From an uncultured Collinsella sp. (GTDB lineage Bacteria > Actinomycetota > Coriobacteriia > Coriobacteriales > Coriobacteriaceae), in the NCBI GenBank assembly GCA_900544115.1, contig UQTW01000007.1, positions 27,830 to 91,829 of the forward strand: DNA of 64,000 nucleotides, given 5' to 3'. Below, piece by piece: positions 8,212 to 17,396 of this stretch. The notes below the pieces were generated by a model. The model was given only the letters and a program-made list of their open reading frames with translations, was not told where the DNA came from and searched no databases. Position 1 is the stretch's first letter. Each line of letters opens with the position of its first letter. The position numbers and the translations under genes were made by a program.

Positions 8212-9687
8212 CTACAGCGCCATCGTGCGGGCGCGGTCGATGCGCGCCAGGCAGTCGTCGCGGCCGACGAGTGCCATGGTCTCGCCCAGCGGAGGGCTCA
8301 CCATGTTGCCGCAAACGGCCACACGCACGGCCTGGAACACCACGCGCTTCTTGAGGTCCATCTGCTCGGGCAGCGGTTCAAGCGCAGCGTCGATGTTCGC
8401 GGCTGTCCACTCGTCCACGCCCTCGAGCGCGGCCTTGGCGGCGTCCAGAATGGAACCCATGCCCTCCTTGGCCAGGCCCTTGTTGACAGACTTCTCGTCA
8501 TACTCGAGCGTCTCGGCGGTAGCAAAGATGGGAGCGGCGACAGTCACGGCGTCGGCCGGCATCTTGGTGCGCGGCTTAACGATGGCGGCAAGCGCGTCGA
8601 TCCAGTCCTCGCCGTACTCGACGTTACCCTCAATGAGACCCGCCTCATGCAGCTCAGGGACCATGATCTCATCGGCAAACTGGGTGTCGGACATGCCGTT
8701 GATGTACTCGGCATTGACCCAGTCGAGCTTCTTGGGGTCGAAGGTCGCCGGGTTCTTGGAAATGCGGTCGAGCGAGAACTTGCTGGCCAGGACATCGCGC
8801 GGGATGATCGTGGTCTCGCCGTCGAGCGACCAGCCGAGCAGCGCCAGATAGTTGACGAAGGCGTCGGACAGGTAACCGGCGTCGCGGTACTCCTCCACCG
8901 AGGTGGCGCCATGGCGCTTGGAGAGCTTCTTGCCGTCGGCGCCCAGGATCATGGAGATGTGGGCGAACGTGGGCACGGGCGCGCCGAGAGCCTCGTAGAC
9001 CATGACCTGGCGCGGGGTGTTGGACAGGTGGTCGTCGCCGCGGATGACATGGGTGATCTTCATCATGGCGTCGTCGACAACGGTCGCAAAGTTGTACGTG
9101 GGCGTGCCATCGGAGCGGAAGATGACAAAGTCGTCGAGCTCCTTGGCGTCGAAGGTCACCTCGCCGTGGACGGCGTCGTGGATGACGACGTCGCCGCGGT
9201 CCTCGGGCACCTTGATGCGCAGGACGTAGGACTCGCCGGCCTCGATGCGGCGGCGGGCCTCCTCGGGATCAAGATCGCGGCAGCGACGCTGATAACCCTG
9301 GAAGGGGTCCTTGCGTTCCTGCGCAGCCTTACGGTCAGCGTCGAGCTGCTCCTTGGTGCAGAAGCAGGGATAGGCCTTGCCCTCGTCCCAAAGCTTCTGG
9401 GCGGCCTGCTTGTACAGGTCCAAGCGCTCGGTTTGGGCATAGGGGCCATAGTCGCCGCCCACCTCGGGACCCTCGTCCCAGTCCAGGCCAAGCCAACGCA
9501 TGGCGCGCAGAATGATCTGCGTGTTCTCGTCGGTGGAACGGGTGGGGTCGGTGTCGTCGATGCGCAGGATGAACGTGCCGCCGTTTGCGCGGGCAAAAGC
9601 CCAGTTATAGATAGCGGTGCGGGCGCCGCCGATGTGCAGCTTGCCCGTCGGTGAGGGTGCAAAGCGGACGCGAACGTCTGATGCCAT
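8212..9687 (-). CDS. gltX: Glutamyl-tRNA synthetase
   Basis: A 491-residue class I aminoacyl-tRNA synthetase that charges tRNA-Glu. The HIGH-type motif reads KLHIGG at residues 16-21 after VRFAPSPTG, and the KMSKS-type motif reads KKLSKRHG near the middle. The C-terminal helical anticodon-binding domain is complete. The start ATG 9687 (MASDVRVRFA) was chosen because GAGGAG is placed 6 bases upstream and the N-terminus then matches the family; the frame continues upstream without such support. Whether it also charges tRNA-Gln cannot be read from sequence. It appears to be a single-gene unit. Confidence 0.96.
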   Translation of the reverse strand: MASDVRVRFAPSPTGKLHIGGARTAIYNWAFARANGGTFILRIDDTDPTRSTDENTQIILRAMRWLGLDWDEGPEVGGDYGPYAQTERLDLYKQAAQKLWDEGKAYPCFCTKEQLDADRKAAQERKDPFQGYQRRCRDLDPEEARRRIEAGESYVLRIKVPEDRGDVVIHDAVHGEVTFDAKELDDFVIFRSDGTPTYNFATVVDDAMMKITHVIRGDDHLSNTPRQVMVYEALGAPVPTFAHISMILGADGKKLSKRHGATSVEEYRDAGYLSDAFVNYLALLGWSLDGETTIIPRDVLASKFSLDRISKNPATFDPKKLDWVNAEYINGMSDTQFADEIMVPELHEAGLIEGNVEYGEDWIDALAAIVKPRTKMPADAVTVAAPIFATAETLEYDEKSVNKGLAKEGMGSILDAAKAALEGVDEWTAANIDAALEPLPEQMDLKKRVVFQAVRVAVCGNMVSPPLGETMALVGRDDCLARIDRARTMAL

Positions 9688-9771
9688 GGAAATCTCCTCG
9701 ATTGCAGGATGGATGTCTAACCGCACCAGTATAAAGCATCAACGCAACCTCCGCACAAAGGGCACCGACCC

Positions 9772-9844
9772 ACTCATTGGGGACAGACTTAAATGACCAG
9801 CCAATAAGCACCCGGCTACTCATTTAAGTCTGTCCCCAATGAGT
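9772..9844. repeat. 73-bp perfect inverted repeat between gltX and metK
   Basis: Arms 9772-9796 and 9820-9844 are 25 bases and perfectly complementary, reading ACTCATTGGGGACAGACTTA from the outside. The loop is 23 bases. A further ACCAATGAGTA copy of the outer arm end follows immediately at 9845-9855. The GGGGACA core resembles other elements in the window. Confidence 0.9.
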
Positions 9845-9900
9845 ACCAATGAGTAGGTGCGGAAAGGGTGTGAATATTCGATTAACGCGATATCATGTGC

Positions 9901-9955
9901 CCTTGCATACAGAGCCCGGCGGAATGGTAACGGTCGCCGGGACACGTTTTTGAAA
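9901..9955 (+). promoter_or_regulatory. Leader hairpin in front of metK
   Basis: A 7-bp perfect stem (9915-9921 CCCGGCG with 9935-9941) with a 13-base loop lies 22 bases before the metK start and just ahead of the T run and the GAAAGGA ribosome site. Position suggests translational or transcriptional control of metK, but I could not match it to a known SAM riboswitch class. Confidence 0.3.
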
Positions 9956-9963
9956 GGACAATC

Positions 9964-11244
9964 ATGTCAGAAGAGCTTCGTTCCATCCCGCCCCAACACG
10001 GATCGTTTGTGTTTACGTCGGAATCGGTGACCGAGGGTCATCCCGATAAGATCGCTGACCAGATCAGCGACGCCGTACTCGACGCAATCCTCGCCAAAGA
10101 AATAGAGCTCCAGGAGCAGGGCTATATTGCGCCCAACGGCGTGCCCGCCAACGTGGAGAACGTCCGCTGCGCCTGCGAGACCCTCGTGACCACCGGCACC
10201 GTCATCGTTGCCGGCGAGATCCGTACCCAGGCCTACGTCGACGTGCAGGAAATCGCCCGCGGCGTCATCCGCCGCATCGGCTACAACCGTGCCAAGTTCG
10301 GTTTTGACTGCGATACCTGCGGCGTCATGAGCCTTATTCACGAGCAGTCACCCGACATCGCCCAGGGCGTCGACGAGTCGTTTGAGACGCAGACCGGCGC
10401 TACCAGCGACCCGATCGACTTGATCGGCGCCGGCGACCAGGGCATGATGTTCGGTTATGCCTCCAACGAAACCAAGACCCTCATGCCCATGCCGCACTAC
10501 CTGGCGAGCCGCCTGGCCGAGCGCCTGGCAGCCGTGCGCCACGACGGCACCCTCGCCTACCTGCGCCCCGACGGCAAAACCCAGGTCACCGTGCGCTACG
10601 AAGATGGCAAGCCCGTCGAGGTCACGACCATCGTCATCTCCACGCAGCATGCCGCCGAAATCGAGGACATGGGCAAGATCAAGGCCGATCTGATCGAGCA
10701 CGTTATCACCCCGGTTATGGCTGCTGAGAACATGCCGTGGGACAACGCGGACATCTATGTGAACCCCACCGGTCGCTTTGTCGTAGGCGGCCCCATGGGC
10801 GACACGGGCCTGACCGGCCGCAAGATCATCGTCGACACCTACGGCGGCTACGGCCGTCACGGTGGCGGTGCCTTTAGCGGCAAGGACTGCACCAAGGTCG
10901 ACCGCTCCGCCGCGTACGCAGCGCGCTGGGTCGCTAAGAACGTGGTGGCCGCCGGCCTGGCCGACCGCTGCGAAGTCGAGCTTGCCTACGCCATCGGCGT
11001 TTCCAAGCCCCTCTCAATCATGGTTGACACCTTCGGTACCGCGCATGTTGCCGAGGACAAGATCGTCGAGGCCGTCGAGAAGACCTTCGACCTGCGCCCG
11101 GGCGCAATCATCCGCGACCTAGACCTGCGTCGCCCCATCTACGAAAAGACGGCAGCCTACGGTCACTTCGGCCGCGAAGACGCCGACTTCACCTGGGAGA
11201 ATACCGACCGAGTCGAAGAACTCAAAGCAGCCTGCGGACTTTAA
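9964..11244 (+). CDS. metK: S-adenosylmethionine synthetase
   Basis: A 426-residue methionine adenosyltransferase making SAM from methionine and ATP. The ATP signature ESVTEGHPDKIADQISDA is at residues 20-37, GAGDQGMMFGYA near 155 and the P-loop-like GGGAFSGKDCTKVDRSAAYA near 295. Length is somewhat above E. coli MetK (384), with an insertion near residues 45-65. The start ATG follows GAAAGGACAATC. A strong terminator follows, so it is a single-gene unit. SAM supplied here is the methyl donor for the six methylations of corrin synthesis and for RsmB. Confidence 0.97.
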   Translation: MSEELRSIPPQHGSFVFTSESVTEGHPDKIADQISDAVLDAILAKEIELQEQGYIAPNGVPANVENVRCACETLVTTGTVIVAGEIRTQAYVDVQEIARGVIRRIGYNRAKFGFDCDTCGVMSLIHEQSPDIAQGVDESFETQTGATSDPIDLIGAGDQGMMFGYASNETKTLMPMPHYLASRLAERLAAVRHDGTLAYLRPDGKTQVTVRYEDGKPVEVTTIVISTQHAAEIEDMGKIKADLIEHVITPVMAAENMPWDNADIYVNPTGRFVVGGPMGDTGLTGRKIIVDTYGGYGRHGGGAFSGKDCTKVDRSAAYAARWVAKNVVAAGLADRCEVELAYAIGVSKPLSIMVDTFGTAHVAEDKIVEAVEKTFDLRPGAIIRDLDLRRPIYEKTAAYGHFGREDADFTWENTDRVEELKAACGL

Positions 11245-11281
11245 GCTAACGGCAAAAGCTACAGCCAAGAAACAACGCACC

Positions 11282-11320
11282 AAAAGAAGTACCGGCTCCA
11301 ACCGGTACTTCTTTTTTATT
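11282..11320 (+). terminator. Intrinsic terminator after metK
   Basis: Perfect 14-bp stem (11282-11295 with 11302-11315) followed by a T-rich run. One of the strongest terminators in the window. Confidence 0.95.
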
Positions 11321-11411
11321 TAAAGGTGGTGAAGATGAGCCGACCTGGGACATGGAATAGGTCATAGGCCTATAAATTTCGCAGCAGAGCGACTCCAACC
11401 ATGTATCCTAA
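11321..11411. other. Spacer between the metK terminator and the 121-bp hairpin
   Basis: About 90 bases without a supported gene. I see no clear promoter; the sdaA promoter should lie here or within the hairpin region. Confidence 0.4.
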
Positions 11412-11532
11412 GTTCCGAGGGCTTTAGTATTTGGTCGATCGCGAGTTCCGCACGAGCCGGAGGCCACTTAATGTGGCCTCCGTGCGAGCAGGACTGTCCG
11501 AGCAGGCGACCAAATACTAAAGCCCTCGGAAC
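11412..11532. repeat. 121-bp nested hairpin upstream of sdaA
   Basis: Perfect 26-base outer arms (11412-11437 and 11507-11532, starting GTTCCGAGGGCTTTAG). Inside lies a second stem, CGCAC and GGAGGCCAC pairing with GTGGCCTCC and GTGCG, around a TTAAT loop at 11468-11472. A partial further copy of the outer arm (CCTCGGAAC) follows at 11557-11565. It ends about 55 bases before the sdaA start. Confidence 0.9.
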
Positions 11533-11587
11533 GGCGGGACAGAGTATGCCCCGTCCCTCGGAACGACGGGATAGAACAGGAGCGCAT

Positions 11588-13195
11588 ATGGCAGGCAAGC
11601 CGCAAACACTAGCTACGACCTCGGCATTCGAGATCTTGGGGCCCGTCATGGTCGGCCCCAGCTCATCGCACACCGCCGGCGCCCTGCGCTGCGCACAAGT
11701 TGCCGCCAGCCTGCTGGAAGGCCGCATCACCAAAGTCACCTTTGGCCTGTGGAACTCCTTCGCCCACACCTACCGCGGCCACGGCACCGACCGCGCGCTC
11801 GTCGCGGGCATTCTGGGCCTCGACACCGATGACGAGAACATCAAGCAGGCCTTCGACCTCGCAAGCGAGCAGGGCCTCGAATATCACTTTGACATCAAGG
11901 GCGACGACGCCTCCATCCACCCCAACACCGTCGACATTGACATGGTCGACGACACGGGCGCCACGGCACAGGTCCGCGGTGAGAGCCTGGGCGGCGGCAA
12001 GATGCGCATCAGCCGCATTAACGGCGTCGGCGTTGACATCTCGGGCATGTACTCAACGCTCTTCGTGGCGCACAAGGACGTCCCCGGCGTGCTCGCCGCG
12101 CTCACCAACCTGCTCGCCTACGCACACGTGAACATCGCCTTCTGCCGCACCTACCGCACCGAAGTGGGCGGCCAGGCCTACTCCGTCTTTGAGACCGACG
12201 GCGCGCCCGACGACACTGTTGTCCCGATGCTGCGTAAGCTCGACAATGTCGATTACGCGACCTTTATCGAGCTCCCCGGTTCTGCTTCGTCGCTCTCCCC
12301 CGGCGTCTCGGCCAAGGAAATCTTCGACGACGGCGAGCAGCTGCTCGATGCGTGCGAGGAACTGGGGCTCAGCATCGGCGCCGTCATGGCCGTTCGCGAG
12401 GCGCGCCTGACCGGCGAGGCCCACGCCGTCGCCGCCATGCGCCGCGTGCTCGACGTCATGCGCGAGGAGACCACGGCCCCCATCGCCAACCCGCAGCGAT
12501 CGCTCGGTGGGCTTATCGGCGGCGAGGCCAAACTGGTCGATGCCACCAGCCGCAACGATTTGAGTGCAAGCCTGATGGGCCCCGTTCAGACCAATGCCGT
12601 GGCCCGCGCCATGGCCGTGCTCGAGCGCTCCGCCACCATGGGCGTGATCGTCGCAGCTCCGACGGCAGGATCCGCGGGTGTTGTGCCCGGCTGCGTGCTG
12701 GCGCTCGCAGACCATTTGCAGCTGGACGACGAGCAGGTCATGGATGCCCTTTATTGCGCCGCCGCCATCGGCCTCAACCTCACCACGAGCGCCTGCGTTG
12801 CCGGCGCCGAGGGCGGCTGTCAGGCCGAGGTCGGAAGTGCGGCCGCCATGGCCGCCGCCGCGCTAGTGCAGATGCTCGGCGGCACACCCGAGCAGGCGCT
12901 CGACGCCAGTTCCATCGCGCTGAGTAATCTGCTGGGCCTCGTTTGTGACCCCGTCGGTGGCCTCGTGGAGGTGCCCTGCCAAAACCGCAACGCCATCGGC
13001 GTGGCAGCCGCCTTTAGCTCCGCACAACTCGCCCTCGCCGGCATTAAGAGCCTGGTGCCGTTTGACCAGATGGCACACGTCATGCTCTCGGTGGGCCACG
13101 CGTTGCCGGCCACGCTGCGCGAGACGGCCAAGGGCGGCATCGCGCAGGCTCCGGCCGCGCTTTCGGCCTGTGCAAAATGCGGTGTGTGCGGATAG
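11588..13195 (+). CDS. sdaA: L-serine ammonia-lyase, iron-sulfur, single chain
   Basis: A 535-residue [4Fe-4S] L-serine dehydratase turning L-serine into pyruvate and ammonia. The beta domain with MVGPSSSHTAGALR comes first (residues 15-150), then an ACT-like segment (MYSTLFVAHKDVPGVLAALT, about 155-225), then the alpha domain with cluster Cys in TSACVAGAEGGC and EVPCQNRNAIG and a terminal CAKCGVCG. In Bacillus-type enzymes alpha and beta are separate chains; here they are joined. ATG 11588 was chosen because AGGAG lies 5 bases upstream; a longer frame begins inside the upstream hairpin and is unlikely. It supplies pyruvate from serine in anaerobic amino acid catabolism. Confidence 0.95.
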   Translation: MAGKPQTLATTSAFEILGPVMVGPSSSHTAGALRCAQVAASLLEGRITKVTFGLWNSFAHTYRGHGTDRALVAGILGLDTDDENIKQAFDLASEQGLEYHFDIKGDDASIHPNTVDIDMVDDTGATAQVRGESLGGGKMRISRINGVGVDISGMYSTLFVAHKDVPGVLAALTNLLAYAHVNIAFCRTYRTEVGGQAYSVFETDGAPDDTVVPMLRKLDNVDYATFIELPGSASSLSPGVSAKEIFDDGEQLLDACEELGLSIGAVMAVREARLTGEAHAVAAMRRVLDVMREETTAPIANPQRSLGGLIGGEAKLVDATSRNDLSASLMGPVQTNAVARAMAVLERSATMGVIVAAPTAGSAGVVPGCVLALADHLQLDDEQVMDALYCAAAIGLNLTTSACVAGAEGGCQAEVGSAAAMAAAALVQMLGGTPEQALDASSIALSNLLGLVCDPVGGLVEVPCQNRNAIGVAAAFSSAQLALAGIKSLVPFDQMAHVMLSVGHALPATLRETAKGGIAQAPAALSACAKCGVCG

Positions 13196-13213
13196 CGACA
13201 AAGAACGACTCGA

Positions 13214-13241
13214 AGGTGGGACAAATGTCCCACCTCTTTTG
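13214..13241 (+). terminator. Intrinsic terminator after sdaA with GGGACA stem
   Basis: Perfect 10-bp stem AGGTGGGACA/TGTCCCACCT (13214-13223 with 13226-13235) with an AA loop, then CTTTTG. The stem contains the GGGACA word seen in the longer intergenic hairpins. Confidence 0.8.
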
Positions 13242-13281
13242 AATGCCACCGTTTCCGTACCACAATCAACTAGGTAATCGC

Positions 13282-13287
13282 TATAAT
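13282..13287 (+). promoter_or_regulatory. Candidate -10 element for the L,D-transpeptidase gene
   Basis: A perfect TATAAT 58 bases before the chosen start. No good -35 hexamer is seen 17 bases upstream, so this is a partial promoter call. Confidence 0.45.
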
Positions 13288-13344
13288 GCAAGCCCAGTAA
13301 AAACACGATGAGCCGCAAGGCGAAATTCGAAGGATATGCATACG

Positions 13345-15069
13345 ATGTCGCAAAACGATCGAACTCAACTGATTCCCGATCCGCAGCAGCCGAGCAGGCA
13401 CACCGGCGGCGTTCAGTCGCCGCGTCCTATCGCGCCGAGCCGCGGTCAGCAGCGTGGTGCGGCAAACGCTTCGCAACGCCCGAACCAGCAGCGCCAGCAA
13501 CGTCAGCAGCGCCAGGCAAACGGCAATACGCCCAAGCAGCCCCCCACGCACGCTCGAGGCGATCGCGGCCCCGCGCGCAAACCCACCGAGAACAATAAGT
13601 CGGGCAAAAAGACGACGCTCTTTGTCGTCCTGGGTCTTATCGTCATTGTCTATATCGTAGGCGTCGTAGCGTTTTCGCAGGTAGCCTACCCCAACACCAC
13701 CATCGCCGGCGTCGACGTCTCGTTCTCAAACGCTTCGTCTGCCGCCACCAAGGTCAACTCGGCGTGGAAGCACTATAAGCTCACCGTTACGGGCGATGAC
13801 TTTAGCTGGACCTATCAGCCCGAGTCCGATGAGCCCATTGTCGACGGCGAAGCTGCCGCAAAAGAGATTATCAGCCGCAACGAAGCCATTGTATGGCCGG
13901 TTCGCCTTGTAGAATCCTTAAGCGGCAAGACCAAAACAACCGCTAGCTCCAACGAAGTCGATCTTGATCAAGACGTCGACCTGTCCATGCTCTCCGATAC
14001 CTTTGACCAAAAGCAGTTTGAGAAGGATCTGGGCACCGCCATCGATGAGTTTAACGAGGGCCGTTCGGGCACGTTCGAGGCCAATAGCTCCTATGACGAG
14101 CAGGCCGGCAAGTTTACCGTCGAGAAGGCGCGCTCCAACGAAAAACTCAACCGCGAGCATGTCATTAAGTATGCCGAGCTCGAGCTTGCCTCGCTGGCCG
14201 AGACCGTAGATCTTTCCAAGCTCGGCAACGATGCCTATGAGCCGCTCAATGGAACGCTGACCGATGATCAGATTCAGGCCGCATGCGATGCCGCCAATAA
14301 CTTCTTGGGCGTCAACGTGACCCTCAAGCTTAACGGCGAGGATGCCGGCAAGGTTGATGGCAGCTCCGTGTTGCAGTGGATCAGCTTTGCCGATCCGGCC
14401 AACCCCACGCTCGATACGTCGCAGATCAGCAGCTGGGCAGCCGAGCTCGCCAACGGCTATAATACCGTGGGCTCCACTCGCTGGTGGACGCGCGCCGATG
14501 GCAAGCAGTGCGCCGTCGAAGGCGGCGACTTTGGTTGGTCCATCGACAGCAGCTCGCTCGCCAAGCAGGTCGAAGACGCCATTAACAACAAGCAGACCGG
14601 CGAAATCGATATCAAGTACTCCCAGAAGGCCGACACCTTTACCGCAAAGGGAGAGCCTGACTGGAAGGCATACGTCGATGTCGATCTGTCCGAGCAGCAC
14701 GCGCGCTACTACGACGAGAGCGGCAATATTGTGTGGGAGGCCAACTTTATTTCCGGCAAACCGGGCGAAGACGCCACCCCCGAGGGCGTATGGCAGATCA
14801 ACAGCAACGATGGCGCCAGCAAACTCATCGGTGCCAAGGACCCCGAGACCGGCAAGCCCAAATACGAGAGCCCGGTTAGCTACTGGATGCCGTTTGAGGG
14901 CAACATGGTCGGTTTCCACGATGCAACGTGGCAAAACGACAAGAGTTTCGACGATCCCAACTCCTACAAGTGGTGCGGCAGCCACGGATGCATCAACCTT
15001 CGCCTGGCCGACGCCAAGGCGCTGCACGATTGCATCAAAGTCGGCCTGTGCGTGGTTGTCCACTCGTAG
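13345..15069 (+). CDS. Membrane-anchored L,D-transpeptidase (YkuD) with peptidoglycan-binding domain
   Basis: A 574-residue cell-wall enzyme. A Gln/Arg/Pro-rich cytoplasmic segment (about 1-85) is followed by one membrane helix (LFVVLGLIVIVYIVGVVAFS), then an extracellular region resembling the PG_binding_4 domains found before YkuD domains, and a C-terminal YkuD domain. Its active site reads HDATW...SHGCINLR with the nucleophile Cys near residue 549. Such enzymes make 3-3 cross-links in peptidoglycan or attach proteins to it. ATG 13345 is preferred over 13336 because AGGA lies 10 bases before it but only 1 base before the earlier ATG. It is followed by a hairpin and then the MacA-type gene. 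Confidence 0.9.
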   Translation: MSQNDRTQLIPDPQQPSRHTGGVQSPRPIAPSRGQQRGAANASQRPNQQRQQRQQRQANGNTPKQPPTHARGDRGPARKPTENNKSGKKTTLFVVLGLIVIVYIVGVVAFSQVAYPNTTIAGVDVSFSNASSAATKVNSAWKHYKLTVTGDDFSWTYQPESDEPIVDGEAAAKEIISRNEAIVWPVRLVESLSGKTKTTASSNEVDLDQDVDLSMLSDTFDQKQFEKDLGTAIDEFNEGRSGTFEANSSYDEQAGKFTVEKARSNEKLNREHVIKYAELELASLAETVDLSKLGNDAYEPLNGTLTDDQIQAACDAANNFLGVNVTLKLNGEDAGKVDGSSVLQWISFADPANPTLDTSQISSWAAELANGYNTVGSTRWWTRADGKQCAVEGGDFGWSIDSSSLAKQVEDAINNKQTGEIDIKYSQKADTFTAKGEPDWKAYVDVDLSEQHARYYDESGNIVWEANFISGKPGEDATPEGVWQINSNDGASKLIGAKDPETGKPKYESPVSYWMPFEGNMVGFHDATWQNDKSFDDPNSYKWCGSHGCINLRLADAKALHDCIKVGLCVVVHS

Positions 15070-15138
15070 TGCAACGCGCGCATTCATACAACATGCAACT
15101 GCTGCGACCAATCTAACAATTCCGAAAGATACAGTCCT

Positions 15139-15166
15139 ATGCGCCTGCCCCAACCGGCGGGCGCAT
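15139..15166 (+). terminator. Hairpin after the L,D-transpeptidase gene
   Basis: An 11-bp stem with one G-U pair (15139-15149 with 15156-15166). Only a weak T stretch follows, so termination is probable but not strong. Confidence 0.5.
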
Positions 15167-15201
15167 ATACTTATCAAGGTTCTTTCTATAAAGGAGACGC
15201 T

Positions 15202-16623
15202 ATGCCGAATGTCCCCAACATCACCCCGGGCCCGGATGATACCGAGCACACGCCCGAAGGTGCCACCGAAACGCTTCCTCTGATCACAGACGTACATGCC
15301 GACAAGGAGAGCGGATGCACGAACGATACGGCCGAGATTTCCGATGAAGAGGCATATGCCAAGCTCAAGGCAAAACGTGCCGAACGTCGACGCAAAAAGC
15401 TGATTCGACGCGGCATTGCCGCCGGCATCGTGGGTGTCATCGCGCTCATTGCTATTGTTGCAACCCTGGTTATCAATGCGCAGCCACAGGGCGATAGCGG
15501 GCCTGCGACCGACATGGTGACCGAGGGCACGTTTAGCACAACGGTCGAGGCAAAAGGCCAGCTCAAACCCATTTCGTCCTCAGTGGTCTCCCCTTCTGTC
15601 GACGGCACGGTCGATTCGATCAACGTGCAGGCAGGCCAATCCGTCAACGAGGGCGACGTGCTTATGACCATTAAAAACGACGAGCTCGATCGCAACGTTG
15701 CCGAGGCGCAGCGTGCAGTTGCAGCCGCTCAAGAAGACCTCGCCAACGCGAAGAAAGCCGCAGCTGCCGCGCAGGCCAACCCAACGACGGACGTCGACGG
15801 AGGTTCCGCAGCGGCTGGCATCTCCGCCGCATCAGCGGACACGAACGCCGTATCGGCCGCGCAGCGCAGCCTCGCATCAGCCCAGGCAAACCTCGATCAG
15901 GCGAACGCCAAGGCCGCCGGGCGCACGGTTACGGCGCCGAGCTCGGGCAGCATCGTGGAGCTCAACGCCAAGGTGGGCGCTACGGTAACAGGCGGCATGA
16001 TCATGGGCGAAAGCGATACGAGCGGCGGCAAGCAGTGCATGCAGATCGCCGACCTCTCCAAGATGAAGGTAACGGTTCAGGTGGGCGAAAAGGATATCGC
16101 CAAGATCGCCGTGGGCCAGAGCGCCAACGTGACCTATCCCGCGTTTCCCGATATTGTGAGCCAAGGTACCGTCACGGCTATCGCCTCGGTGGCAAACTCC
16201 GACTCCTCCTCCGGGAGCGGCGGCAGTGTGACCTTTAACGTCGACATCCTCATCGAAGCACCCGACAGTCGCCTTAAGCCGGGTATGACTGCCGAGGTCT
16301 CGGTAGTGACCGAGAAGCTCGACGACGTGGTTATGGTGCCGACCATGGCGCTGATGACCGAAGACGGCGAGCACTATTACGTCAATCTGGCCACCGATTC
16401 GGAAGGCAAGAAGACGCGCCGCGTGAAGGTGACCGTCGTGACGCAAAACGACAACGAGGCTGTAGTCGGTAAGACGCAGGTCAAGCGCGACGACCAGGGC
16501 AACGAGATCAACCCAGACGTCCCGGTTACCAAGTTACGCGACGGCGACACCATCGTGACGGATACCGGCACAGGAATGACGGCAGACGGCGGCGACAACA
16601 TGCCTGCCGACGAGGGCAAGTAA
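15202..16623 (+). CDS. MacA/HlyD-like periplasmic-type adaptor of an ABC exporter
   Basis: A 473-residue membrane-fusion protein. After a charged N-terminus there is one membrane helix (about residues 75-98, GIVGVIALIAIVATLVI), then a biotinyl-lipoyl-like half (ISSSVVSPSVDGTVDSINVQ), an Ala-rich coiled hairpin (about 165-240, EAQRAVAAAQEDLANAKK), the second lipoyl half (GRTVTAPSSGSIVELNAKVG) and a beta-barrel domain. ATG 15202 was chosen because AAAGGAG precedes it by 5 bases. The stop overlaps the next start by 1 base, so it forms an operon with the ATPase and permease. In monoderms such adaptors pair with MacB-type ABC proteins to export peptides or drugs; the cargo is unknown. Confidence 0.88.
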   Translation: MPNVPNITPGPDDTEHTPEGATETLPLITDVHADKESGCTNDTAEISDEEAYAKLKAKRAERRRKKLIRRGIAAGIVGVIALIAIVATLVINAQPQGDSGPATDMVTEGTFSTTVEAKGQLKPISSSVVSPSVDGTVDSINVQAGQSVNEGDVLMTIKNDELDRNVAEAQRAVAAAQEDLANAKKAAAAAQANPTTDVDGGSAAAGISAASADTNAVSAAQRSLASAQANLDQANAKAAGRTVTAPSSGSIVELNAKVGATVTGGMIMGESDTSGGKQCMQIADLSKMKVTVQVGEKDIAKIAVGQSANVTYPAFPDIVSQGTVTAIASVANSDSSSGSGGSVTFNVDILIEAPDSRLKPGMTAEVSVVTEKLDDVVMVPTMALMTEDGEHYYVNLATDSEGKKTRRVKVTVVTQNDNEAVVGKTQVKRDDQGNEINPDVPVTKLRDGDTIVTDTGTGMTADGGDNMPADEGK

Positions 16624-17396
16624 TGCGTCCCGTCATCGACATCCGCAACGTGCACCGCATCTTTGAGAGCGAGGCCGGTTGCGCCCACATCCTGCATAAC
16701 GTGAGCCTGGCAGTAGATCCCGGTGAGTTCGTTGCCATCACCGGCCCCTCGGGCTCAGGCAAGTCGACGCTCATGAACATCCTGGGCTGCCTGGACAAAC
16801 CGACGGCGGGCGATTACTTCCTGCAAGGGCTCAACGTCGCCGAGCTCGACGATGATGAGCTCACCGAGGTGCGAGCGCTGAGCATCGGCTTTGTCTTTCA
16901 GAGCTTTAATCTGCTGCCGCGCCTGACGGTGATCGAAAACGTCATGCTGCCGCTGTCCTACACCAATGTGCCGCGCAGCCAGCGTGAGATGCGCGCCGTG
17001 CACGCGCTGCAAGCCGTCACGCTTCCGGTCGACCATTGGGACCATCGTATATCGGAGCTGTCGGGCGGACAGATGCAGCGCGTCGCCATCGCGCGCGCCC
17101 TCGTCAACGACCCGCCCATCATTTTGGCCGACGAGCCAACGGGAAATCTAGACTCGACAACCGGGGCGCTCGTCATGGAAACCTTCCACAAGCTCCAGAA
17201 ACGCGGCAAGACCATCGTACTCATCACGCATGACCCCGGCATCGCCGCCGAGGCCGATCGAGCCGTAACCATCCGTGACGGGCGAATCCATGACGGCGCA
17301 TATGTCGCGCATACACCGAATACGTTACGCGGGGCCGTCAAAAACCTGCCCGCGATTTCTGCAACCACCAATCAGCCGAAAGGAGCGAAGGCATGA
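16623..17396 (+). CDS. MacB/LolD-type ABC transporter ATP-binding protein
   Basis: A 257-residue ABC ATPase with Walker A GPSGSGKSTL near residues 42-51, Q-loop FVFQSFNLLP, signature LSGGQMQR and Walker B IILADEPTGNLD. This is the MacB/LolD subfamily that pairs with FtsX-like permeases. The start ATG overlaps the adaptor stop by 1 base and its stop overlaps the permease start by 4 bases, so the three genes are one translationally coupled unit. The C-terminal ~25 residues past the ABC fold are low in structure. Role: energises the neighbouring permease. Confidence 0.93.
   Translation: MRPVIDIRNVHRIFESEAGCAHILHNVSLAVDPGEFVAITGPSGSGKSTLMNILGCLDKPTAGDYFLQGLNVAELDDDELTEVRALSIGFVFQSFNLLPRLTVIENVMLPLSYTNVPRSQREMRAVHALQAVTLPVDHWDHRISELSGGQMQRVAIARALVNDPPIILADEPTGNLDSTTGALVMETFHKLQKRGKTIVLITHDPGIAAEADRAVTIRDGRIHDGAYVAHTPNTLRGAVKNLPAISATTNQPKGAKA

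Noticed and set aside
8176..9654. 492-codon open frame on the plus strand
   Set aside because: It lies wholly opposite gltX and shows no motifs; long antisense frames are expected in this GC-rich sequence.
9850..9963. SAM riboswitch in front of metK
   Set aside because: Only a simple hairpin is visible; I could not trace the conserved cores of SAM-I, II or SAM-VI.
15700..15920. Ala-rich repeated codons as a tandem repeat
   Set aside because: This is the coiled-coil hairpin of the MacA-like adaptor; no exact repeat unit.
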